A stretch of DNA of 64,000 nt from Prostheceraeus crozeri (lineage: Eukaryota; Platyhelminthes; Polycladida; Euryleptidae). A model generated the notes under the pieces. The model was given only the letters and a program-made list of their open reading frames with translations. It did not search any database and had not been told where the DNA came from. The position numbers were made by a program, and so were the translations under genes. Shown in pieces: positions 1 through 10,001 of the stretch (its first letter is position 1; each line of letters opens with the position of its first letter). The stretch spans positions 62,001 through 126,000 of the forward strand of contig CAJQUW010003166.1 of NCBI GenBank assembly GCA_907163375.1, read 5' to 3'.

Positions 1-887
1 TTTTTATGCTGTTACATGCTTTGTACAAAGCTACATTTCCTTAACTCAAATAAGTGATGCGGCATCTGCGCATCGTGCATCACATCTCGTGTAACTTCAA
101 CAATTGTGATTGAGTTGAACAAACTATATTTATGTTTAATGATTGCAAATAAATGAATCAGCGTCCACCGACATCTTTGGTTTTAACGTGACGTAGTTTG
201 TGACAGGATGTCACTTTCCGTGCAGTTTTACTTCTTTAGACCCGATGACGTGCAGGTCATGTGGGCACGTAGCGTAGGTGCTCTACTAGCAGCTGGCAAA
301 ACTGCCCCGACTATGACGTGCCTAAGCATCTGGAGAATTGCAATTATGAGCGAATAACGTGTACTGCAAGTCATGGGCAGATTTGGCTTCCAGGCTCAGG
401 TTTATTAGTTGCTATTATTGAGACTTGTCAACATTTTTAGTGGATATAAGTGCATTTCTATTTCACCGTTTAGGCCATGACACGAAAACGTTGAACCCCT
501 TAGACGCGAAGGTTCTCGCACTAGGCGGCCAATGCCAACTCTAAAATGATTTTTTCGTGATATAGATTCAAATAGTATCCTCTATTTTGAATACTTTCAG
601 TGAAATAAACAAAAAAAGTAATAGCTGTCTGTAATGCTTAGAATTAAATAATGCGTGTTGTAATTCTCATGTTTTTCTAAGACCTGGGGCCTATTTCAAT
701 TTAGGATTCTTGCAAATGACGTTTGTACATTTCAAAGCTAAGGCTAGGTACTTTAAGATGGCGTCAGGTTCCCAAAGATTTCTAGGGTTACAAAGGTACC
801 TGAAAAAGGCCACCAATTTTCAAATTTTTCCAATCTGAATCTCTTTCCAATCCTACTCATTAAATAGCACTTTATCGGTATTGGTTA
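1..887. other. No gene recognised
   Basis: AT-rich sequence with no open frame of note and no recognisable protein similarity on either strand. It lies outside the inverted-terminus structure that begins at 888. Confidence 0.5.
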
Positions 888-1030
888 CCCAGTAAACATT
901 GTGACGTCCCATTGATGTCATCATGCGTCTGAGACGTCTATGACCAGAACAGGATGTCACAGTGACCTCCCATCAAAGACGTCAGAATGACCGCCTGTGT
1001 ATGACGTCACTGTGACATCCAAAGTGTGAC
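888..1030. repeat. Left TGACGTC-rich terminal/subterminal repeat
   Basis: Begins CCCAGTAAACATTGTGACG and carries several GACGTC palindromes (around 903, 933, 980 and 1001) separated by about 20-50 bp. It is the inverted counterpart of 7625-7891. Confidence 0.6.
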
Positions 1031-1123
1031 CACAAACATGATCAATGAGCCACAACCACGATAAGTTACAAAATTATGACGTTTACGCTATGATGAATGA
1101 TTTCCACTTAATTGCACTAAGTT

Positions 1124-1560
1124 TTGGGACTATCTTTTTTAATTTCCATTCTCGAACTCTCGCTCTCTCACTTTATCTCTCTCCTCGCTTTTCTTCTGAC
1201 AATGATTCTCTGTCATAGCCTAATTTCTCTTCTTCTTTCCTCTTCTCTTTCTCCCTATTTTCTATTCATCTCTCAACTCAATTCTTTTCTTCCTCCTCTT
1301 CTATTTCTCCCCACCTCTTCATTTTCTTCTCTTGTTCCAATTCATCATTTCTCTTCTTCTTCCATGTCTCTTCTCACTTCTCTTTTTCCTCCTCTCCTTT
1401 CTCTTGATTTCTCATTCTTCCTCCTCTACTCTGTCTCCTCATTTCTCTCATTTCTCTTCCTTTTCTTCTTCTGTTTCCTTATCAGCTCTTCTTTTTCTTC
1501 TTCTATTTCTTATTCTCCCATCAATCTGTTTTCTTCTTTGTTTTTATCTAAAATCGATGT
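1124..1560 (+). repeat. Polypyrimidine (C/T) tract, about 430 bp
   Basis: The plus strand is almost entirely C and T, built on TTTCTTCT, CTCTTC and TTTCTCC words. It yields long Ser/Leu/Phe-rich open frames only because pyrimidine-rich codons contain no stops, so these frames are not genes. The tract is strongly strand-asymmetric and is a candidate for triplex (H-DNA) structure. Confidence 0.85.
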
Positions 1561-1599
1561 ATCTTCGAAAATAGCATAATGTAAAAATTCATCACTAAT

Positions 1600-3370
1600 T
1601 TCTACCCATGCATTTCTTATTAATAGGATTCATGTTTATCACAGGGCATTTGATGAATCCCAATTTCGCGATTGCAGTTGGAATAGAATACAATTGCAAT
1701 AGTTCAATATCATAATTCAACGGATCTATTTTTCGGATTCATTCGTGCCCGTACTCGATGCATGGAATGAGTCTGTCTTTCGATGATTTACAAGCATCCC
1801 AGCGTTGGCGGTCACGTCATTAAGTGCAGCCCTCGTATTTCATTTCTGAATAGAGGAGAACAGCGCACAGATTATTTCCCACTACCGCCTGGGCGAATGA
1901 CCTTCAATCAACGCGTCACTGTCGATAATCACATGACAGCGAGAGGAAACGTGCAAGCAGTCCTTCATTTCATTCATGTTACTCGCACTGCGCATCGAAC
2001 GTGATTCATGTCTAGCGACACGATTTTAGTGATAAGTCTACGACTTAGACCAAACTTTCTTAAACGACGCCTCGAGCACCTTTCCTTTGGACATTTGGAG
2101 GAACTTAAATCCGCCACCCATATTCGACCTCCACAATCAATTCACAGATCATTTATTTCTATTTTCAAGTTGCAGACCAGCAGTTGACGACTAAGCTTTT
2201 GCCTTTATCATCTTACAAAACATCTTGTGATTTGGTTCACCTCATATTTAGTGACTTGACTTTATCTCCTACATTAGTCGCTGAAAACCAGGGCTTCGAA
2301 TGTCATCTCGTGATCTCTGACAAGAAAATAGTCTAATGCAGTACAACAAAATGATTGATATCATCAATTACCGGAGTTTACAGGTGAGATGTCTACTCTT
2401 TTCATTTCTTATTAAGTTTAAGTGAATTAACTATATACGCACTGGATTAGTTATAAGCTTATTTTCACGAAATTATTATAAATGTTGAAGCTAATTCATG
2501 AAATCGCAAAAATAAAAGAAAAATTATTTAAATTGTCCATAAAACATGGCATCATCTGATGTCAATTAATTTGTTTCAAATTTCTTGGATCTCGAATTGG
2601 AATCAGATTAATTCCTCCTGCCGAAGATAATTTACAATAATTAGAGGCTTTACATGCATTTTGCCATGCTTAAAAAGGAACGCTGGTATTCGAACATTTT
2701 CATCTTCCTGTTATTGAACTGTTGTGTGATCATTAATAAAATACTCAAAGTTTTCTGCAAAATACTGAAGTTTGTACCATAGGATTATAAATGACAATGC
2801 ATAGGCAACCATTTTGACGATCAAAATGTTGTGATTGTGCATTGATTTTTTTACGTAAGTGAATAATTTAAATGTACTGTAACAATGTAATAATGTAAGA
2901 ATAGTGCAGGTATCTAAGCTTATTAAGCAAATCTAGATAATGATTATGATTCTACTATATACACTATTTGAATAACTGGACGATTGTACGTCACATATAT
3001 CAGTTTGCAATATCGTAATGCATGCACATACATAAGTTTTGTTGAATAATATTCAAGTAAGCTTATTTTGTTGAATGTTATCAATTATTGAGAAAATGAA
3101 TGAATGAATAATTTGCTTTTGCTCATGGATGTATCGGATGCCATGTATTTTTTGCTAGCCTGGATTTTTATGAAATGGTTGCAATATGACAATATTATAA
3201 TTTGCATATTTGTAAGGTTAGCAACACATTATGGGCTACATGAAATAGGCCTATATTCGATTTAAATATAATAAAACGTTATGTTTCGCATTATGTTGTA
3301 AATAGAACAAAACGTTTATTATTTGATGATAATTATGATGTCTAAAAAATGATTCCCCTTTACTTAGTTT
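1600..3370. other. No gene recognised (interior of the 7-kb structure)
   Basis: AT-rich sequence without a supported coding region. Short open frames here are isolated and show no family similarity that I can recognise. Confidence 0.5.
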
Positions 3371-3697
3371 ATAAATAAAGCCACTAAATTCATTTTGATA
3401 AAATTAAGAACTATAATTCTTGCACAATGCATTTCGTCCATTCTTATTCAAGTGCAAACATGCAGGATTGAATATAAAATGCAAAATCTGAAATCACTTG
3501 TGAAATCATACTTCTACAGCAATGAATCTATGAACAAAAAGATTGTTCATAGATATATTACTGCAGAAGTATATGATTTTAGATTTTGTATTTTATATTC
3601 AGTCCACGTTTGCATTTGAATAAGAGTGGGCGAAAGACATTGTGCAAGAATTAGTTTTTGAATTTCATCAAAATAAATCTAGTGGCTTTTTTATTCA
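3371..3697. repeat. Foldback (palindromic) element, about 327 bp
   Basis: The left arm starts ATAAATAAAGCCACTAAATT and the right arm ends with the imperfect inverse (AATCTAGTGGCTTTTTTATT). The arms also match internally (CTTGCACAATG against CATTGTGCAAG; GAATATAAAATGCAAAATCT against its inverse) and meet near 3540 at TCTATGAACAA / TTGTTCATAGA. The whole element could form one long imperfect hairpin, as in a foldback MITE. A shared GATAATTATGATG word lies near 3328 and 3701, but it is offset about 30 bp from the left arm, so a target-site duplication is uncertain. Confidence 0.75.
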
Positions 3698-4233
3698 TCG
3701 ATAATTATGATGATTAATTACTTTTATCATGATTGTGCAATTAATTGTGTGTAAATAAATTATAGCCGGAAGATGATGGTCGCTTGTCCCGCATTTGCTT
3801 GAAAAACAGAGGAAATACTCTAAACAAGGAATTCTCTCATTATATGAATGTCAAATTTTATTGGGTTGTACAGTATTAATTCAAAATTGTGTTAAAATTC
3901 ATGATCTAATTTTACAGGCGATAAATATCCGAAGATGGTCAAAAATCAAAAATATATCAAATCTGTGCAGATGCAGAGTATTGCAAGCATTCAAAATATA
4001 ATGACAATGTGAATTTTAAAATCTATGAGGTTTTTTAAAAAAAATTTTAGTCTAATTTTAGTTTCTAATTATGTCTTCAATTTATAATTTAGCTTCGACA
4101 TCCTCTAGATTTTAGGACAAGCCTGAAGAAACTTTTATTTTGGATTAGTTCTCATTTCAATGAAAGAAATTTTATATTTTACGAACTACAGAATTATATA
4201 TTGTTCATATTCAATGTAGGCCCTACATGCCTA

Positions 4234-7225
4234 AGGTACAGGCAGGTAACAAGGCCATGGTTAATTGAATCGGCTACTAGTTACACATTTGTAGATGAAA
4301 TCGTCGGCTGAGTACAGTTACTGCTAGCTTTGAACATGAATTTTTATATCCTGATATCTTAAATAAATGTGCTTGGTGTCTATAATCTCAAAATCAAATT
4401 TTGTAGTACCATTTGAAAGGGCCTTAATACCATCTCCGGAGGGAATATGGCCATGATGACAAATATATTTGGCTGATATAAATGAACACTATACGAAGGA
4501 TATTCTATTTATGAAGTCTACTATGAGTCAACTAATTATCATTCGTTACTATCTTTCTGTATCTTATTGATAATATTTCCGATTTTTTTAGTCATTTAAA
4601 GCATTTATGGATTGATATCGTTATCATCGAAATCCTTTAACCCATTCGATTTTTATTGAAGCTAACTCTTGATATTCATTATTTATCCAAATACAGTTTT
4701 GCCTATTTATTTGGCCCCTTCAGAGTTCAGATCACAAACAACCACCAAAGATAGAGAATCAAAAAACACAAACATGTAGCAATAACGAATCAATTATTAA
4801 TTTGACAAAACTCAACTTCTCGAATCTTGTTTATCTCTAACACAGCTATCATCCATAATCAGTGTAAAACTTACAACATAGAAAAGTTCATGCAATCAAT
4901 AAAAGACTTTCAAAAAGTTCATTGACCCATCTCACAATCTGGACAGTAGAAAACGTCTTCATCCTGTCTTGCTAATCCGATGCATTCATCGTGAAACCAA
5001 TTCTGACATGATGGACAAGATCTCATGTCTGTGATTTTACATGTCTAGCATAATCCACAAAACCAGGACGCGTCCTCCATCGTTGCCTGTGCTGCTAGCT
5101 TTCTCTTCTTTTGTACTTTAGATTTCTTTTTCTCCTTAGATTCTGAGCTGACTTGGGCGTCGTCATTCGTCGAAGCCTATTCAGCAAATAACTCCTTCGT
5201 TATTACATTGGCTTTGTAATTTAACGCCTTCTTCCTGAGAGAGTGTGTCTTTTTCTTCTTAGGGGTTTCCATGAGCGAGTTGAAGCTAACATTCATTTCA
5301 TCTGATTGGTGTGATGGTGCTTCTGTCATGGAGTCTGTGATAGGCCTAGCAGGTTGGTCGTCTGGTTCAGGTGGATCAGTGCTGTGAGAACAACAGGGCT
5401 CGGCGGCATCCAAATTAACATCCTCAGGAGTCGTCGCTGCATTGATCTCTGCAGGGTATTCAGTAACATGACTTGGTGCAAACGCTTCTGGAGGCAAAAT
5501 ATCTGCATCAAACGGATAAATTCCAGTTGAACGGAATCCACTGGTAATATTCGATGGAGTTGCAGCTAAGTTCCAAACAGGCGTGAGAATTTTCCCGACG
5601 ATGTCCTTGGTTATGTCTCGCCCTGGATGATTCCTTCGAAGCTTCATCACTTCAACATCCCAGAAATACTCGAATGGCTTAAAAACAGCCTTGTCGAAGG
5701 GTTGTAACTCATGTGTCGTATTACTGGGAAGGCAATAAAGAGTCACATCAACACTATGCGCTTCGTCAACTATATCAGGATGAAGATGACAGGATGCGCC
5801 ATCCATTATCAGAATGACTCTGCCGTTCGGCTTGTACTTGCTGAAATGATTCAGCCATTTGATGAAGATTGAATTTGTCATGCTGCCCTTTGGAGCCATT
5901 TCAAAAACAGAACCTGGAGGAAGATCATTTCCATAAGATGGACTGCCTCACTTTCCTTTGTAAATAATCATTGGTGGGATGGTATTTCCAATAGCATTAC
6001 CGCATGCAACTACCGTCAGATTTCCAGCGTGTTCCGCAGCTATCAAATGTACACGTTTCGTTCCTTTGGGTGCTAGAACTTTCTGATTCTTGTGTAATGT
6101 CATTCGACAACCTTTTTCATCCATGTTGAATATCCGCTCGGGTTTATCCAACAAATCAAGCTCGATAAGTAGCCTTTCAAGTTTCTCGAAATGGTCGGCA
6201 ACGATCACAGGATTGACTTTTTGAGCCCTTCCGTTATTTAAGATTTGTGAAGTTCTCAATGAAAGTGAGGGGTTGCGCTTCATGAAGCCCTTGAACCAGT
6301 ACTTTCCTGCTAGCTGCGAATTGTTATTGAAGTTGTTCGTTATCCTGTTTTTTCTACAATATTCAAAGGCGTAACTTTGGATAGTTTTTCTTGTTAACGG
6401 AAAGCCAACTGCACTAAACCGTATGATGCGCTCTCGAAGCTCATTCTCTTGTGTGAACTTAAGATTGGCAAGCGTCCGATAGATCTTTCATCAACTCCAG
6501 TCTTAAGATGATTGCGCAAAGTCCGTCGTGGAATCTGGTAATCAATTGCAGCTTTTCTGACCGATGTTCCATCTTTGACTGCCACAAAAGCACTTTGAAG
6601 CTGCTCTGTTCTCCAATTGCCTCTGATCCCTCTCGATACTCTCGGCATTCCTGCAAGAAATCAGAAATTCATTATTGTAGGGAATAAGGCCCACCCATGA
6701 TTGCTACTTCAAGAAACAATGGATTTTGTATTTTATGTAGTGAAAATCATTCATAATTGTTCCATATCACATCATTTTACTTAAAAGTCAATTATACTGA
6801 TGAAATTGTTCAACAGCTTCATTCAACATTGCGGGCCTTGTTCCCTACAGTGATAAAGCATCAAAATTCTATCATTAAGTTATTGAATAAATGTTTTATA
6901 CAAATTATCACACACGTAGTCTAAACAAACATGCTTTTGCATGTAAAATAATCCTAAGCGGATTTCGCTACTTGAAAGTATCAATGAATTAAAGCAACTT
7001 CGCGTGACAAGGAAAATAGCAATTCAGGTCAGTGCAACTTACTCTAATGCTTCACCGTCGACACCAGGCTGCTGACAACTCGACAGAGCTAATGAATTAT
7101 ATGCTGGAGGTTTTCACTATCGTCCCATTGGCTGAGCGTAGTTATGGTTACCGGTGAACTCTGCAAGTGCATTTTTGTGGCCATGGGCCTTGATACCTGC
7201 TGGGCCTTAATACCTGCCTGTACCT
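4234..7225 (-). mobile_element. Pogo/Tigger-type DNA transposon, about 3.0 kb, decayed
   Basis: Inverted ends share AGGTACAGGCAGGTA and then AAGGCC...CCATGG, and each is flanked by TA (4232-4233 and 7226-7227), the hallmark target duplication of the Tc1/mariner/pogo superfamily. The right terminus contains a second internal copy of the GGTATNAAGGCC word. The element carries one transposase pseudogene on the minus strand (4919-6648). It lies inside the larger 888-7891 structure and is therefore the younger insertion if that structure is real. Confidence 0.88.
4919..6648 (-). pseudogene. Tigger/pogo transposase pseudogene with C-terminal PHD-like finger
   Basis: Reading from ATG at 6648, the order is: an HTH_Psq-like DNA-binding domain (about residues 8-50, ending IPRRTLRNHL); a CENP-B-type helix-turn-helix reached after a frameshift near 6455 (LTRKTIQSYAFEY); then a DDE_1 catalytic domain. 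The three acidic positions are visible in FNMDEKG, LIMDGASCHLHPD and LQPFDKAVFKPFEYFW. The reading is broken by a TGA at 5948-5950 (probable CGA-to-TGA decay), a TAG at 5177-5179 and a TAG at 5045-5047 before the final TGA at 4919-4921. Past the second stop the frame encodes a lysine-rich linker and a C/H-rich module (CGLC, then CPSCQNWFHDECIGL and FYCPDC) resembling a PHD finger. Four disablements mean it makes no full product. Confidence 0.88.
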
Positions 7226-7683
7226 TACATGTCGAAGCATCTTCTCTACGGTGACTCAAATTCGATAGGCATGCATTTCGACACCTCTAATGAGCAATTT
7301 CATCATATTAGATATTGATATTCTAATATAGTGATTTCTCTTTTGAACGTTGTATATGTATGTGTTGTATGTGTATGTAATTTTTGTGATCTAATTAAAA
7401 TTTTGCTGTTTCTTACTTCAGGTACGTCGTGCTTACAAAAGGTCAATGGAATATCGAAGAAGGATCCGTGATTTATCAGCGTCTGCTTTTGTCTCAAGTG
7501 GAACGTGTATGCAAACAGAAATACTTAGATAATTTGCGAAAATATAATTATCCACAGATGATTCCTATGTTTTCGTTATCTTCATAATTGGGTAAATGAT
7601 TGAAACTAGTTTTAAGTACGGTAATGGGATGTCTGTCACGATGTCAAGTGACTCATTAGGACGTCTCGTAGGAGCACTTTGAA

Positions 7684-7860
7684 GACGTACGTTGGATGTC
7701 CCGGCGGGATGTCAGACTGACGTCCTGTGAGAGTTCCGCTGTGACGTACGTGGGATGTCCCGGCGGGATGTCATACTGACGTCCTGTGATGCTTCCGCTG
7801 TGACGTCTTTTTTACTGTCAAATAAGACGTACGTGGGCCATCCTGGAATGACGTCGTCAT
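7684..7860. repeat. 59-bp tandem repeat within the right subterminal region
   Basis: A unit starting GACGTACGT(T/G)GGATGTCCC and running through CGGCGGGATGTCA to TTCCGCTGT begins at 7684 and again at 7743, a period of 59 bp, with a partial third unit from 7802. The units are nearly identical. They are GC-rich against an AT-rich background and full of ACGT/GACGTC palindromes. Confidence 0.8.
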
Positions 7861-8201
7861 GACATCCCGCTGACGTCACATGTTTACTGGGTAGGTAGCT
7901 GGGAATCTTTCGAATGGCATCCATTGGAATATTTTTGGTTGAATATAAGTAGGTTAAATCTTCATTCTACGCAAAGTACCCAAACAGGCCTTATTGGGGC
8001 CAACCGGCCCAATAATTAGGCCATACAGAAAAGACCATTTGGAAGCCTCTTCCCATTTATTCATTATTAAAACAAAACAAAAGTATCACTTACTTATGTG
8101 ATACTTGATTATGTAAAATATGCTACGTATTTACTTTGGTCCATTACTGCATAAGCTTGCATAGTAAAAGCCGGTAATAATAAAACCTTGTAACTGCAAA
8201 A

Positions 8202-8570
8202 CTAATGATACCATGAACACCTTTCGCAACTTCTTCGATTGAATTTTCTCCACAAAAAGGACAATACTAAGTCTGCTTGCAGCCTTGATTCTTTGGTGTT
8301 CTGGTGATAACCGTTCTTCGATAGCTCAGCTCGGGCCATCGTTTCATTTAGAGACGAAACCACTTTCGTCCAGCTCTTTCCACGAACGGATGTTGAATAC
8401 CCATCTTCGTCTACATATTCGAAGACATGCGATCGAATAGTCTTGGCGGTCAATGGGTACCTTATGTCTGATAATCTTATTAACCAGTCGACCAGTGTAT
8501 TTTCTGATTCTTTCAGAGTATTTGCTTCCTCCCAAAACCCGACTTGCTTGCGATAGTATATGATTTCTCA
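8202..8570 (-). pseudogene. Remnant of a pogo-type transposase N-terminal region
   Basis: The minus-strand frame reads through ENTLVDWLIRLSDIRYPLT and TAKTIRSHVFEYVDEDG, the layout of the CENP-B-type HTH that precedes the DDE domain in pogo/Tigger/jerky-like transposases (compare LTRKTIQSYAFEY in the element at 4234-7225). The next segment (ETMARAELSKNGYH...SRLQAD) resembles the linker after that HTH. No catalytic domain follows and frames are broken near 8550. It is a separate, older copy from a different subfamily than the Tigger at 4234-7225. Confidence 0.55.
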
Positions 8571-8599
8571 CAGTTCCTCTGGGCTTGAATTGGATTTAA

Positions 8600-9621
8600 G
8601 CCTTCATGACACGCGCTGCACAATAGTGAGCTGAGAAGACTATTATTCACGATAGACCGTCAAGCGTGCTTTTCGGGAAAAGATATACTTTATTTTCGCG
8701 GCCAAAATTAGGCAAAATTTCGTATTTATTATTTTACAATTTTTTTTGAAAATCAATACAGGCTATGCAAGAATAGCGAGTTTATAAGATATGTAGGTAT
8801 ATAAGGTTATATAGGTATACCTACAATATATTTCATTATCAGATAATGGTAATTATCGCCCTAATACGTCGCCGAAAATTCATTCTGATATCGTCATCGA
8901 TTAAGTTGGCATAGATACATCTTCGGCGACCTCAAAACAAAAAGTAATTGGCGTTACTTTATTAGCACTCGTGTGCAAAAATGATGGGAAACAAATTTGG
9001 AAGCTGTACAAATATCACATTTAGGCAACTCTTTGAAGCAATATCAAGCATGTGATGTTTCATATGAATATAAAATATAAATCGAATACAACTCTTAGAG
9101 AGCTCAAATTGATCATGCAAGAGATACGAAGTCTACAATATATGTATCAGTTATATAAATACTAAAATAACAATAAAAACAGACAGATTTAATTTGGACT
9201 GAGATTCTTGATATGTTATCAAGGAGACTGCGAAAGGTTCATAGACATAAGGAAGGTTAATTGCTTGATATTTTGTCACAGTCGCAGATGCGCAAGCAGG
9301 TAATTGGATGGCAAAAAATGAAGCACATTGTGATTGGGCAAGTGAGCACCGTCAGCGATACATTCTCACAAATGTCGAGTCAGGTTTACAAGTTGAAGTG
9401 TCAAGTAAAAGACATTTTTTAATCATTATCAGAAGGCAGTTCGAAAAATTGGCAGTACTTTGCCTCTCTAACTTCTAGATATCTAATGCTTCAATCAAGA
9501 GGATATTTGTATTTAATGACCTTAAACAAATTAAGCCAAAAGTTTCAGTAAAATTAAACATGAGTCGACATTCGGTAGCATTCACTACACGCTAACAATG
9601 AGGGCACTTCCAATGGCTGCA
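8600..9621 (-). other. 3' flank of the USP gene, no other gene seen
   Basis: AT-rich sequence downstream of the USP stop codon. It probably contains the 3' untranslated region; nothing else coding is supported. Confidence 0.45.
8958..8963 (-). terminator. Possible polyadenylation signal for the USP gene
   Basis: AATAAA on the minus strand, about 660 nt past the stop codon at 9622. Further AATAAA words lie at 8725-8730 and 8689-8694, so the choice is a guess without transcript data. Confidence 0.25.
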
Positions 9622-10001
9622 TTACCGGTTCTGGCTGACAAACCGTGAGAGATAGACCTGACAAACACTACAGTAAGCAGGACCGTTATCTGAAGAAACA
9701 GGTCTTTGTTGACACAGCTGACAAACTTCATCAAGAGTCACTCGAGCAGGTTTTCGCTCAATCGGAGCCAGTGATGCTTCGTTGAAGTGAACACTCTTCT
9801 TCTTGCGTGGCTTCCCGCTAGCGCTGAGGCTAGGGACAGATGAGGAAGAGGCAGAACTGTCCATAGAGCTAATACTGGCTGTACGGCCGCTGAGAGCGGA
9901 CTTGAGTGGTTGAGAAGAGCGTGGTGTAAGCTTCACATTACAACGAATGCAAACCCCAGCATCTATTGTCCAACTATCGGCGATGCCACATGTAGGACAA
10001 G
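9622..10001 (-). CDS. USP53/USP54: USP gene exon 7 (last): double CxxC zinc-knuckle C-terminus
   Basis: The acceptor (TTTTTCAG before 10001) continues phase 1 from the previous exon and the exon ends at TAA 9622-9624. It encodes CPTCGIADSW...GVCIRC (CxxC-x14-CxxC), a Ser-rich linker, the basic patch KPRKKKSVHFNE, then CQLCQQRP...YCSVC, a second CxxC...CxxC pair, and ends SQNR. Each pair fits a small zinc ribbon or knuckle. I do not recall such modules in vertebrate USP53/54, so this may be an invertebrate feature of the family. Confidence 0.88.

Larger units (their letters stand above)
888..7891. mobile_element. Candidate 7-kb DNA transposon with TGACGTC-rich termini
   Basis: The left end reads CCCAGTAAACATTGTGACGT and the right end is its inverted match (TGACGTCACATGTTTACTGGG region, ending at 7891). 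A TA dinucleotide sits directly outside each end (886-887 and 7892-7893), as expected for a TA target duplication. Both ends then continue into about 140-260 bp of subterminal repeats rich in TGACGTC. No transposase of its own is visible, so it would be non-autonomous; the only transposase inside belongs to a nested Tigger element (4234-7225). The alternative is two independent short copies of one MITE family in opposite orientation that happen to be 7 kb apart. The superfamily is not assigned. Confidence 0.45.

Noticed and set aside
1124-1579. 151-residue open frame rich in Ser, Leu and Phe
   Set aside because: Produced by a polypyrimidine tract that contains no stop codons; overlapping frames are equally open.
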